Position numbers and translations under genes: made by a program
The notes under the pieces: model-generated
Seen by the model: only the letters and a program-made list of their open reading frames with translations
What the model was told of the DNA's origin: nothing
Database searches by the model: none
From: Blastocatellia bacterium
GTDB lineage: Bacteria; Acidobacteriota; Blastocatellia; UBA7656; JADIYM01
Direction of reading: 5' to 3'
DNA length: 64,000 nt
Assembly: GCA_016705245.1 (NCBI GenBank)
Contig: JADIYM010000001.1
Location: 186,001 to 250,000 of the forward strand
Shown: in pieces, positions 46,601 to 58,851 of the stretch
Position numbering within the stretch: position 1 is the stretch's first letter
Layout: each line of letters begins with the position of its first letter

Positions 46601-46864
46601 TACCTCGAGCGTGTACCTGCCCGGCTTGAGCGGCGTGATGACGAAGTTGCCGTCGGCGTTCGACGTGGCCTCGTGGCGCTCATTCGTCTCGGTGTTGATC
46701 GCTGCTACCGTGGCACCCGGTATCGAGGCGTTCTGTGCGTCGGCCACGACGCCCTCGATACGGGCGGTATCGCTCTGTGCGATGGCCGTACCGGCAAGCA
46801 TCGTGATCATCGCAACGGACGCGATCACGTTTCGGAGTTTTTCACTCCATCTTCCTGTCTTCAT
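43625..46864 (-). CDS. TonB-dependent receptor, carboxypeptidase-regulatory-like N-terminus
   Basis: ATG 46864 has GGAGG seven bases upstream. The 1079-residue product has a signal peptide (VIASVAMITMLAGTAIAQ), a regulatory-like beta-sandwich (RIEGVVADAQNASIPGATV, about 33-115), plug motifs (LPLNGRNFTQLATLVPGV, LREQNNNFQLDGIDNNES) and a barrel ending QLGVRFIF with terminal Phe. It is of the same class as the receptor at 9521-13057 but distinct in sequence. A strong promoter and a leader of about 200 bases lie upstream, so post-transcriptional control is possible. Likely uptake of a polymer-derived ligand; unknown which. Confidence 0.92.
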   Translation of the reverse strand: MKTGRWSEKLRNVIASVAMITMLAGTAIAQSDTARIEGVVADAQNASIPGATVAAINTETNERHEATSNADGNFVITPLKPGRYTLEVSASGFKKAEFTDVILQVSQVARIDATLEAGNISEVVEITGGAPLIEVSTSSLSQVIEEKKIVDLPLNGRNFTQLATLVPGVNRGTIGGQATGQGNSTETFRQSENGGGSLSANGLREQNNNFQLDGIDNNESIVNTVVFFPPVEALQEFRVITSVAPAEFGRGGGAIINAILKSGSNDWHGSLFYFHRNSALDAKPTYATDKQVFLRHQYGGTVGGPIIKDKTFFFVSYSALRQRLPVEPGNFVTVPTARMRSGDFGELLDGATNGVGAPIQLVNPNTGEPLRNNVIPSSLLNPTGLALANAYPLPTRGGVLRNFEPNRLRVNSFDDLDARIDHRFNEDHTIFGRVSIARDDLFDAGRLVNTFQAGFGAGANKTDAESIALNYTAVINDSMVNEFRFGWVSGFTQFLPINGDINQNALFGVGGIEGISVYTGISLIGAGDGRYFEYLGDGGEFRLDERTFQFSDAVTWTKGNHTMKFGASIIQRKVVGVPSDFAGKGFYFYSDRVATPGTSVPLGFTGYALSDLIAAKTDFTVADRQDLLNPPTVESWENGFFFQDDWRASRRVTLNLGLRYEIFTPYTEDQDRLANYDPITETLVLPNEGGVGRSTVDTDWNNFAPRIGVAIDLTGENRTVLRGGYGIFYSLDRGGVENQLTKNPPFFVQQFIFGGPGGNRRINETIELPPVVDPNAPSIPNGNTVRYVPRDTRNTLVHQYNITFEHQLTDDLSISAAYVGTHAENINAIVSQGTTFTDQIGNRVTTIANIGTSNYNSLQIKVQQRPWHGLSYLAGYTYGKATDNAAGPFPGPGAAGRTAATDPDNLDLDEGATGYDVRHRFTWAGSYEVGDLDGKSDAVRYIFGDWQANSIVSWSSGAPFTVFGGFNRANLIGDPRLDGDNPDRFLNPAAFVDSTGPNDQMERNSLYGPNYLTVDASLFRRVGLTENLDVEFRIEAFNLFNTPQYGTPVIFRGDGNFGRILNTIQSTERQIQLGVRFIF

Positions 46865-47068
46865 GTCTCATCCTCCAACTGGCGGTACCGACTTGTCTCG
46901 TGGCAGGTCCGGCGAGATCTCTCCCCACGTTCTGCGTCAAAAACGGAAGAGAGTGGGAATTTGACGAGGATCTCGCTCTGTGCAGTTGTGCAGGCTGCGG
47001 GCCACTCCTTCAACAAAACGCCGCGCGAAGTATCTGGCTATGCAATTTTTCCGACTGGGGCCTTTGTC

Positions 47069-47097
47069 GTATAACACCCGAGCGACCTTCGTGTCAA
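47069..47097 (-). promoter_or_regulatory. sigma-70 promoter of TonB receptor gene
   Basis: On the minus strand TTGACA (47097-47092) is followed after 17 bases by TTATAC (47074-47069). Predicted start is near 47062, giving a leader of about 200 bases before ATG 46864. The gap 46865-47233 holds this promoter and one repeat, no gene. Confidence 0.65.
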
Positions 47098-47138
47098 AAG
47101 GATACTAATTCGTGAGTGGGTCGATCTGAAGTTGCACT

Positions 47139-47225
47139 CTTGCGTCTTTGCGTCTTCCTCTGCGCCTCTGCGAGAAACTCTTCAAGCCGTCGAAGAAGTT
47201 CTCGCAAAGGCGCAAAGACGCAAAG
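47139..47225. repeat. imperfect inverted repeat, TTTGCG family
   Basis: CTTGCGTCTTTGCGTCTTCC on the left returns as GGCGCAAAGACGCAAAG on the right. It starts nine bases past the thioesterase stop, a 3'-end placement shared by most of these elements. Confidence 0.7.
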
Positions 47226-47233
47226 TGATTGCT

Positions 47234-47686
47234 CTATTCCGCCGCCGGGACTGGTTGAGGTTCGCTCGAAACGAAGCTCTGGACGGCGGTGAGGAGCGGT
47301 TGAGGAATCGGGACCGGGCGCATGTTCACGCGGTCCGTCGCGACCATGACGACGTGGCCCGTCGCCGTGACGATCCGGACTTCACCGTCGAGCTTGTATG
47401 TTGCGAAGTTGAGCTGGAGGGACGTGCGGCCGACGCGTCCGATCCACGATTCGACTTCGAGGAGGTCGTCGAGCAGGGCGGGATGGTGGAACTCGAAATG
47501 GAGGAGCTTGCGGGGAAGCCAGATATCTAGCTCGTCGAACATCGTGGAATACGGATAGCCGACCGAGCGGAAGAGCTCGGTCTCGGCGATCTCGAAGAAA
47601 CGGACGTACGACCCGTAGCAGATGATCCCGGCCTTGTCGACGTCGCTCCACCTGACGAACTCGCGACTGCGAAAGCGCTCGGACAT
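47234..47686 (-). CDS. hotdog-fold acyl-CoA thioesterase
   Basis: ATG 47686 is chosen over GTG 47698 because GTGGAGG then serves as its ribosome site. The 150-residue product reads FVRWSDVDKAGIICYGSYVRFFEIAETEL, in which D-x-A-G-I-x-x-Y-x-x-Y is the active-site stretch of 4-hydroxybenzoyl-CoA/YbgC thioesterases. It should hydrolyse an acyl-CoA in the cytoplasm. It lies downstream of glgA on the same strand but with a repeat between, so co-transcription is unclear. Confidence 0.88.
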   Translation of the reverse strand: MSERFRSREFVRWSDVDKAGIICYGSYVRFFEIAETELFRSVGYPYSTMFDELDIWLPRKLLHFEFHHPALLDDLLEVESWIGRVGRTSLQLNFATYKLDGEVRIVTATGHVVMVATDRVNMRPVPIPQPLLTAVQSFVSSEPQPVPAAE

Positions 47687-47693
47687 GGAAACC

Positions 47694-47758
47694 TCCACAG
47701 ATCAACACAGACGACGCAGGTCGGATTCAGATCTGTTCGATCTGTGTGAATCTATGGA
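47694..47758. repeat. inverted repeat, TCCACAGAT family
   Basis: TCCACAGATCAACACAGA faces TCTGTGTGAATCTATGGA. It lies six bases past the glgA stop. A relative is at 51647-51697, just past the lon stop. Confidence 0.6.
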
Positions 47759-47763
47759 CAGTA

Positions 47764-49209
47764 TTACACGCGGACGCGGTCGAGGACCTCGGCGAAGAGG
47801 TGCTCGTACTTCAGCGCCGAGCGCTCCCACGAGAAATCGTCACGCATTCCGTTGCGCATGAGGTCGCGCCAGAGATCCTGGTTCTGCCACGTCAGCAGGC
47901 ATTCGTAGAGCGTTTCCATCAAACGGTCCGCACGGTATTCGTAGAACTTGAACCCGTTCCCGAGCCGCGACGCGCGGTCGAAATGCGTGATCGTGTCGTC
48001 GAGCCCGCCCGTCGCCCTCACGATCGGCACCGTGCCGTACCGCAGGCTGTAGATCTGGTTCAGTCCGCACGGCTCGAACCGGCTCGGCATGAGGAAAACG
48101 TCCGCGCCCGCCTCGATGACATGCGCAAGCGGGTCGTTGTAACCGCGGAACGTCCCGACTCGGTTCGGATACGTGTCGCGCATCGCCTGGAACATGTCCT
48201 CGTATTGCTGCGAACCCGCCCCGAGCTGGATGAAAAACGCTCCGGCTTCGACGAGCCGCGTAGCCGTCGCGGCAACGAGGTCGATGCCCTTCTGATCCGA
48301 GAGCCGAGACACCATTCCGAAGATGGGCCGGTCAAGCTCCCACGGCAGGCTGAAACGCGAGAGCAGGTCCATCTTGCACGCGCGTTTGCCCTCGAGATTG
48401 TCGACCGAGAAGTGCGCCGCGATGTGCTCGTCGTGCTCCGGATTCCAGTGGTCGTAGTCCACGCCGTTGAGGATTCCCTCGAGGTCGCGCGAGCGTGCGC
48501 GCAGCATCCCGTCCATCTTGAATCCGAACTCCGGCGTCTGGATCTCTTCCGCGTATTTCCTGCTCACCGTCGAGATCATGTCCGTCGCGAGCAGTCCCGC
48601 CTTGAGCATGCTCGCCGTGCCGTTGAACTCGAATCCGCCGTCTGTCCGGTATGTATCCGGCGAGAACCCGAACTTCGGAATGTCGCGCGGGTCGAAGAGC
48701 CCCTGGAACGCGAGGTTGTGAATCGTCAGTAGCGTCCCCGTGCCGTACCAGAACGGATCGTCGCCGTACGTGACCTTGATGTGCGCCGGCACGAGCGCCG
48801 TCATCCAGTCGTTGCACTGGACGATGTCGGGCGCCGGGCCGAGGATTCGCATCGTCTCGACCGCGGCGCGGCAGAAATACGCGAAGCGCTCGCCATCGTC
48901 GTGGTCTCCGTACGGCTCCTTCTTCCCCCGCATGAAGTACTGCGGCGCGTCGATGAAGAACGTCGGAATCCCGGTCGACTCGTCGTAGTAGACCTCTGAC
49001 CATTGGTCCCGAAAATCGAACGGCACCTGCACGCCGAACCCGGCCGGCCACGCGCGCTCGAGGATCGGCTTCACGTCGTAACGGGGCATGATGAGCGCCA
49101 CGTCGTGGCCCCGGCGCTGGAGCGCCTTCGGAAGAGCGGCGGCGACGTCGGCGAGTCCGCCGGTTTTCACCCACGGATTGGCTTCGGAGGCGACGAAAAC
49201 GATACGCAT
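47764..49209 (-). CDS. glgA: glycogen synthase (ADP-glucose type)
   Basis: A 481-residue GT5 enzyme, normal length. The N-terminus RIVFVASEANPWVKTGGLADV contains the KTGGL motif that binds ADP-glucose (Lys15). IVQCNDWMTALVPAHIK and the C-terminal PSRFEPCGLNQIYSLRYGTVPIVRATGGL, with the E-x-x-x-x-x-x-x-E type retaining-GT site, are all present. It transfers glucose from ADP-glucose to growing glycogen. GGAG precedes ATG 49209. No other glycogen gene is adjacent. Confidence 0.96.
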   Translation of the reverse strand: MRIVFVASEANPWVKTGGLADVAAALPKALQRRGHDVALIMPRYDVKPILERAWPAGFGVQVPFDFRDQWSEVYYDESTGIPTFFIDAPQYFMRGKKEPYGDHDDGERFAYFCRAAVETMRILGPAPDIVQCNDWMTALVPAHIKVTYGDDPFWYGTGTLLTIHNLAFQGLFDPRDIPKFGFSPDTYRTDGGFEFNGTASMLKAGLLATDMISTVSRKYAEEIQTPEFGFKMDGMLRARSRDLEGILNGVDYDHWNPEHDEHIAAHFSVDNLEGKRACKMDLLSRFSLPWELDRPIFGMVSRLSDQKGIDLVAATATRLVEAGAFFIQLGAGSQQYEDMFQAMRDTYPNRVGTFRGYNDPLAHVIEAGADVFLMPSRFEPCGLNQIYSLRYGTVPIVRATGGLDDTITHFDRASRLGNGFKFYEYRADRLMETLYECLLTWQNQDLWRDLMRNGMRDDFSWERSALKYEHLFAEVLDRVRV

Positions 49210-49232
49210 GGGTGCTCCAGGGTCGAAGAAGA

Positions 49233-49382
49233 AGAGTGGACAGGATTACAGGGTTTTCAGGATTAACAGGATTCTTCTGGGGATTGATCCACGTTTACGA
49301 TGGTCCCAATCGAGCTAGGTCGGAGGAACAATGAAAAGCAGAATCCTGTTAATCCTGAAAATCCTGTAATCCTGTCCACTCT
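49233..49382. repeat. 43-bp inverted repeat, ACAGGATT family
   Basis: Arms 49233-49275 and 49340-49382 match over 43 bases with one mismatch around a 64-base spacer. The right end lies eight bases past the rho stop, on the boundary between rho and glgA. Confidence 0.85.
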
Positions 49383-49389
49383 CCACTCT

Positions 49390-50682
<1,293 letters not shown>

Positions 50683-50835
50683 AAACGCGTTTACCTCGAA
50701 AAGCGCGGGCGCTTCTGAAACTCTGCTTGTGTGGTGATGGTTCCCTGAGTTGGGAGGTCGCTGGCAAGGCAGGCAGAGGGCCCGTCGTGTGTGGTGGGAG
50801 CGCGTGCTCCCTCGCGAATCAACGAATGCGCGAAG

Positions 50836-51429
50836 TCAACTGGGTCGGAACTGCTCTGTCCGGTCCGTGATCGCCTTCCAAATGCGGTCGGCGCCACGTC
50901 CCGTCACCGAAGAGTACGGAAGGATCGACTCAAGCCCCATGCTGAGGCTCTCGGCGGTTGTCCGCAGGGAGCTTCGGAGTTGATTGTTGGAGAGACGATC
51001 CGCCTTCGTGGAAACAACGATGAACGGCAGCTCGGTGTGCTCGAGCCAGGACTTCAACTGCAGATCATTTGCCGTGGGAGCGTGCCGCGAATCGAGGATA
51101 AGGATTGATAGCACGAGCTCGTTTCGGTTCGCAAGGTAATTTTCGACCATTGCGCCCCACTGTTTCTTGATCGCGAGGGGCACCTTCGCGTACCCGTAAC
51201 CGGGCAGATCCACGAACAAAATCGACTTGTTGACACGGAAATAATTGATCAGCTGAGTGCGCCCGGGCGTGTTGCTCGTGCGGGCGAGCTTCTTGTTCAG
51301 CAGGCTGTTCAGGAGGCTCGACTTCCCGACGTTTGACTTGCCCATGAACGCGATTTCGGGCAACCGCTCGTTCGGATACCCTTCGGGCCCCGCAGCACTC
51401 GTCACGAACTCGGCAGAAGTGACCTTCAT
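50836..51429 (-). CDS. engB: ribosome biogenesis GTP-binding protein EngB/YihA
   Basis: ATG 51429 follows CAGGAA and gives 197 residues, normal for the family. G1 is GKSNVGKSS, G3 DLPGYGYAKVP, G4 TKAD, and RTSNTPGRTQLINYF is the switch I region. It takes part in ribosome (large-subunit) assembly. The longer open frame upstream runs into the intergenic repeat and is not used. Confidence 0.95.
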   Translation of the reverse strand: MKVTSAEFVTSAAGPEGYPNERLPEIAFMGKSNVGKSSLLNSLLNKKLARTSNTPGRTQLINYFRVNKSILFVDLPGYGYAKVPLAIKKQWGAMVENYLANRNELVLSILILDSRHAPTANDLQLKSWLEHTELPFIVVSTKADRLSNNQLRSSLRTTAESLSMGLESILPYSSVTGRGADRIWKAITDRTEQFRPS

Positions 51430-51492
51430 CAAGATTCCTGGTAATTCCGGCGACCCGCTCCCTGACGTGTCACGCCCGACAGTCCACTCCAT

Positions 51493-51583
51493 GCATCAGT
51501 ACCGCGAGCGATAGCGAGCGGGTGCATTTGAGGGCGAATCACGCAACGTCTGACCCGCTCGCTATCGCTCGCGGTACTGATGC
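51493..51583. repeat. perfect 31-bp inverted repeat, CATCAGTACCG family
   Basis: GCATCAGTACCGCGAGCGAT and on (51493-51523) is matched perfectly by 51553-51583 around a 29-base loop. It lies between engB and lon, downstream of lon. Confidence 0.85.
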
Positions 51584-51646
51584 CCGGCTTTCGCGTTTCG
51601 TGGCAAGTTGGGATCGGGCTGGGTGTCCTGTCGGCTGAAGCACGAC

Positions 51647-51697
51647 TCACACAGATGCCACAGACCTGAATCCATGACATCTGTGTTCATCTGTGGA
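51647..51697. repeat. inverted repeat, CACAGAT family
   Basis: TCACACAGATGCCACAGA faces TCTGTGTTCATCTGTGGA. It ends two bases past the lon stop. Confidence 0.55.
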
Positions 51698-51698
51698 C

Positions 51699-54131
<2,433 letters not shown>

Positions 54132-54200
54132 TGAACCCCTCTCGCGCGCGGTCGAACTCTTATTCGGCACGGTAGGGTGCCGGTTCGGGGCGCGGTTTGC

Positions 54201-54209
54201 ATTGTATCA
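54201..54209 (-). promoter_or_regulatory. possible extended -10 promoter of lon
   Basis: On the minus strand TGATACAAT (54209-54201) is a TGn-TACAAT extended -10, with a start expected near 54194 and a leader of about 60 bases. No clear -35. Suggests lon can be expressed apart from the clp genes. Confidence 0.4.
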
Positions 54210-54249
54210 CCCGAGCCAACGAGCGCTACCGGCCACGGGAGGCAGTGCT

Positions 54250-54348
54250 GTCTCCGTGCCTCCGTAACTCTGTGCCTCGGTGTGCGAAGCTCTTCCCGTT
54301 CTCAAGCAGAGCTACGCACACAGAGGCGCTGAGACACGGAGTCACTGA
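54250..54348. repeat. inverted repeat, TGTGCGAAGC family
   Basis: TGTCTCCGTGCCTCCG to GTGTGCGAAGCTC on the left is mirrored by GAGCTACGCACACAGAGGCG and CACGGAGTCAC on the right, imperfectly. It lies 34 bases past the clpX stop. Confidence 0.7.
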
Positions 54349-54381
54349 GACTCAATAGCCCACAACCCCGACCCGTGTTCC

Positions 54382-55617
<1,236 letters not shown>

Positions 55618-55661
55618 TCGTTCCGCTCCACCTTGGCCGGGCCGGCCCGACCGCTCAGATG

Positions 55662-56264
55662 TTACTCCCGATGTGAGATGACCTGATCGACCAGTCCGTA
55701 TTCCCGGGCCTGGTCGGCGTCGAGCCAGCGGTCGCGCTCGACGTCGCGCTCGATCTGCTCCATTGGCTGTCCGGTGTGTTTCGCCAGGATGCCCGATGTC
55801 AACTCTCGCATACGCATGATCTCTTCGGCGTGAATGCGAATATCTGTAGCCTGCCCACCGATCCCCGAGATCGACGGCTGGTGGATCAGGATGCGTGAAT
55901 TCGGCAGCGCGAACCGCTTCCCCTTCGTGCCGGCGGTCAGGAGCAGTGCGCCCATCGAAGCGCACTGGCCGATGCAGATCGTCGTCACGTCAGGTCGGAT
56001 GAATTGCATCGTGTCGTAGATGGCCATCCCCGCCGTAATCGATCCGCCCGGGCTGTTGATGTAAAGCGAGATGTCCTTGTCGGGATCCTCGGCTTCGAGG
56101 AACAACAACTGCGCCACGACGAGATTGGCAATGACGTCGTCTATCGGCTGGCCGATGAAGATGATGTTGTCCTTGAGCAGCCGCGAGTAGATGTCGAACG
56201 CGCGTTCGCCGCGCGCCGTCTGCTCGACGACCATCGGGACCAGTGCAGCCTGCGGAGCGTTCAT
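55662..56264 (-). CDS. clpP: ClpP protease subunit
   Basis: 200 residues. The triad is Ser103 in GQCASMGA, His128 in ILIHQPS and Asp178 in VERDRW. The Ser motif has Cys where GQAASMGA is usual, a harmless change. FIGQPIDDVIANLV and YINSPGGSITAGMAIYDTM are standard. The peptidase chamber of ClpXP. The start ATG 56264 has only a weak ribosome site. Confidence 0.96.
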   Translation of the reverse strand: MNAPQAALVPMVVEQTARGERAFDIYSRLLKDNIIFIGQPIDDVIANLVVAQLLFLEAEDPDKDISLYINSPGGSITAGMAIYDTMQFIRPDVTTICIGQCASMGALLLTAGTKGKRFALPNSRILIHQPSISGIGGQATDIRIHAEEIMRMRELTSGILAKHTGQPMEQIERDVERDRWLDADQAREYGLVDQVISHRE

Positions 56265-56343
56265 CCGTTGTGTCCCCGTCGGTTCCCTGCCCGTCGTCGC
56301 GCTCTACCGGTTGCGCGCGACGGCTGTTCGTATCGAGGCTCGC

Positions 56344-57741
56344 CTACGAGCCGCTTTCTGCTTCTGCGCCGCCCTCGTCTTCCGCCGCCGGAGCGGCGAT
56401 CTCTGCAGCCTTCTTCGGCTCCAGGCCGTCGACTGTCTCGACCTTCACGTTCGCCGTATCAATAACATAATTCAAGGCTTTACGGCTACGCAGACGGTGG
56501 CGAATGCTATCGGCGCCCCCCTCCTTTGTCAAGCGAGCCCTCAGCTGCTCGATGGGCTGCCCGAGGGCTTCAGCCATCTGCACGATTTCGGCCTCCACCT
56601 CGTCGTCCGTCGGATCAAGATCCTCGTTCGCCGCAATCCGCTCGATGATCAGCATCGCCCGCACGTCGCGCTCCGCCCCGGCAAACGCCGAGTCACGGAT
56701 CGAGCTCCAGTCGAGCGACATTCCGCGAGGATCGATCCCCCGGCTCTGGAACGCGCGTACCAGTTGCTGCATGCGCGAATTCGCCTGTTCGGCGCGCAGG
56801 ACTTCCGGCACCGGGAAGTCGTTTGCGTCAGTGAGCTCCGTGATGACTGACTCTTCGAGCTCAGAGCTCGTGCGGTTCTCGGCCGACTTTTCGAGGTCGC
56901 TCCGGACGGCCGCGCGCAGTTTGTCGGCCGTGCCGTAGTCGCCTTCCTGCTCGCTGGCAAAGTCGTCATCGAACTCGGGCACCTCACGCACTCGGATCGC
57001 CGCGAGTTTGGCGGTGTATTCGATGGTGTGGCCGGCCATTCCGGGCGCGCCGGTTTCGGGATATGCGACCGTGAAGGTCTTCTCCTCGCCGACCTTCATT
57101 CCACGCAGGGCATCGTTGAATTCGGGATGGACGCCGTCGCCGCCGATCTCGATCGTCAGGTCGTCGGCCTTGAGCGGTTCGTGATGGTGTCCTTCGTGTC
57201 CCTCGCCCACGTCGACGTGGTGTCCAACGACGTCGATCGAGACAAAGTCGCCATCACGGGCTTCGCGGCCTTCGGTATCATCGGCGACTAACTGCGCCGC
57301 ATCCTCGCGCATCTTCTCGATGACCTTGTCGACGTCCGAATCGAGAACGCGGTAGACGGTCTTCGTGACCGTCATTCCCTTGTAGTCCTTCAGCTCGAAC
57401 TCAGGGATCACCTCGACGAGCACGGCGACGTCGAGCGTTTCATCGCTCGCAAAGTCGAGCGTCTCGACGCCCGGCTCGCCAATGATCCGCAGCTTGTGCG
57501 TGTCGACGGCCGTCTCGACCGCCGACGGCAGCAGGTTTCGCAAGGCCTCCTGGCGAAGTTCCGACTTGAACCGCTGGCGGATCACCGAAACCGGCACACG
57601 TCCTGGACGAAATCCGGGGACGCGCGCATATTTGGCCATCTCGGCGCTCGCGCGCGAGATCTCGCCGCTAACGATGGTTCCGGGGATCTGAATGTCGAGC
57701 CGCCGTTTGCAGCCTTCGAGGTTCTGGACTTCGATCTTCAA
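56344..57741 (-). CDS. tig: trigger factor chaperone
   Basis: 465 residues. The ribosome-docking signature GFRPGRVP lies at about 44-51, followed by the PPIase domain (about 150-260) and the long helical C-terminal arms. The PPIase domain contains an acidic His-rich insert (GHHVDVGEGHEGHHHEP) that could bind metal; such His stretches are not general in the family. The C-terminus is an Ala/Glu-rich tail. It binds nascent chains at the ribosome exit. It follows a tRNA gene by 25 bases and is probably on the same transcript. Confidence 0.95.
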   Translation of the reverse strand: MKIEVQNLEGCKRRLDIQIPGTIVSGEISRASAEMAKYARVPGFRPGRVPVSVIRQRFKSELRQEALRNLLPSAVETAVDTHKLRIIGEPGVETLDFASDETLDVAVLVEVIPEFELKDYKGMTVTKTVYRVLDSDVDKVIEKMREDAAQLVADDTEGREARDGDFVSIDVVGHHVDVGEGHEGHHHEPLKADDLTIEIGGDGVHPEFNDALRGMKVGEEKTFTVAYPETGAPGMAGHTIEYTAKLAAIRVREVPEFDDDFASEQEGDYGTADKLRAAVRSDLEKSAENRTSSELEESVITELTDANDFPVPEVLRAEQANSRMQQLVRAFQSRGIDPRGMSLDWSSIRDSAFAGAERDVRAMLIIERIAANEDLDPTDDEVEAEIVQMAEALGQPIEQLRARLTKEGGADSIRHRLRSRKALNYVIDTANVKVETVDGLEPKKAAEIAAPAAEDEGGAEAESGS

Positions 57742-57766
57742 GGACGCGCCTCACTTTTACCGAGTG

Positions 57767-57842
57767 TGGTGGCCAAGGTGGGAGTCGAACCCACACTGTC
57801 ATGCTCCTAAGGCATGCGCCTCTGCCATTGGGCTACTTGGCC
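57767..57842 (-). tRNA. tRNA, anticodon UAG (Leu), short variable loop
   Basis: A 76-base cloverleaf: acceptor GGCCAAG/CTTGGCC, D-stem GCC/GGC, anticodon stem CATGC/GCATG with loop CTTAGGA, variable loop ACAGT, T-arm GTGGG-TTCGACT-CCCAC, discriminator A and an encoded CCA. Anticodon UAG reads CUN leucine codons, and G37 and A73 fit leucine. Bacterial leucine tRNAs normally have a long variable arm, absent here. Charging identity is therefore open. Confidence 0.88.
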
Positions 57843-57871
57843 GCTGCGATCGCCGCGGTAGCGAACCCGGA

Positions 57872-57900
57872 AGGGTACTCGCATGACGGGAGAGCGTCAA
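57872..57900 (-). promoter_or_regulatory. promoter of tRNA-tig-clp operon
   Basis: On the minus strand TTGACG (57900-57895) and TACCCT (57877-57872) are 17 bases apart. A start near 57865 would be about 23 bases before the tRNA. A good -35 with a GC-rich -10 suits a stable-RNA promoter. Confidence 0.5.
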
Positions 57901-57946
57901 TTCCGGGGGAGAGGGGAGGATTACCCCCTCTCAACGGCGAGAGAAT

Positions 57947-58036
57947 CTGCGTCTTTGCGGGTCCTTTGCGCCTCTGCGAGAAACTGTCGCGCGAACGAGT
58001 TTCTCGCAGAGGCGCAAAGGACTCGCAAAGACGCAG
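57947..58036. repeat. 39-bp inverted repeat, TTTGCG family
   Basis: Arms 57947-57985 and 57998-58036 match with one mismatch around a 12-base loop. It lies 20 bases past the stop of the gene at 58057, upstream of the tRNA promoter. Confidence 0.85.
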
Positions 58037-58056
58037 AGGACTCCCGGGGTCAAGCA

Positions 58057-58851
58057 CTACGGGAAGTACTCGATCGTGCGGATGTAGGTCAGCACCGTCT
58101 CCTGCCCGCCTCTCGCCCGCCGATCGACGCGGCGTTTCCAGTTCCCGTTCGCGTCGAGCGTGTCCGTCCACGTGCGCTTCTCCGGCGGCTGGTTCGGCTC
58201 GTACACGATCGTCTCATTCCAGACGATTTGACGATCGAACACATAGACATCGCGCCGAACCTGCACCTCCGGATACCGCTCGAAATACGTGACGGCGCTC
58301 GGCTTTCCACGTTGGTACTGGTAGACGACCCGGCCAATCGCAGGATGCTTCTTCGGCACCCGTCCCGTGTACGTGAACTCAGAGAGCGGCCTCCCGAACG
58401 CATCGGCATCGATCGTACGGCTGAACAACTCGGCGCCCGACTCCGTGAAATAGCGCGGCGGCACCCGTCCGTTCTTCGGCTCCAGGCGAGTCACCGGCGC
58501 CCGGACCGCATACGTCCGAGACTCGATCCGCACCCCATCCTCCAGATTCTCGAACGTCGAGGACGACACGACCGCGCCGCCTCCATAGACGATGCGCGCC
58601 ACGAGACGCCCCTGCTCGTCGTACTTTGACTCGTCGACCGGCTCCGTGACGCCCGTGGAGCGCTCGATTGCCGTACGCACGGTCTTGACGGCGCCCTTGA
58701 ATCCGTCCATCTGCACATCCGGAAAACGCTTCGACGGTGTCTGCGCCTGGACGAGCATCGCTACCGCAACCAGTGTGGCCATCAACGTGCACGAGTATCG
58801 GTCTCCCCTTGTCGTTTCTGCCGAAGACTCCAATGAACTGGATGTGGTCAT
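58057..58851 (-). CDS. secreted YD-like protein linked to two-component system
   Basis: ATG 58851 overlaps the response-regulator stop (ATGA), favouring that start; an alternative Met at 58782 directly precedes the hydrophobic signal (MATLVAVAMLVQAQ). The 264-residue product has repeats such as YDEQGRLVARIVYGG and DADAFGRPLSEFTYTG, the look of YD/RHS-type strands, and LDANGNWKRRV near the end. Probably periplasmic or outer surface. Being third in a kinase-regulator operon, it may be a sensor partner or simply a target. Function unknown. Confidence 0.68.
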   Translation of the reverse strand: MTTSSSLESSAETTRGDRYSCTLMATLVAVAMLVQAQTPSKRFPDVQMDGFKGAVKTVRTAIERSTGVTEPVDESKYDEQGRLVARIVYGGGAVVSSSTFENLEDGVRIESRTYAVRAPVTRLEPKNGRVPPRYFTESGAELFSRTIDADAFGRPLSEFTYTGRVPKKHPAIGRVVYQYQRGKPSAVTYFERYPEVQVRRDVYVFDRQIVWNETIVYEPNQPPEKRTWTDTLDANGNWKRRVDRRARGGQETVLTYIRTIEYFP

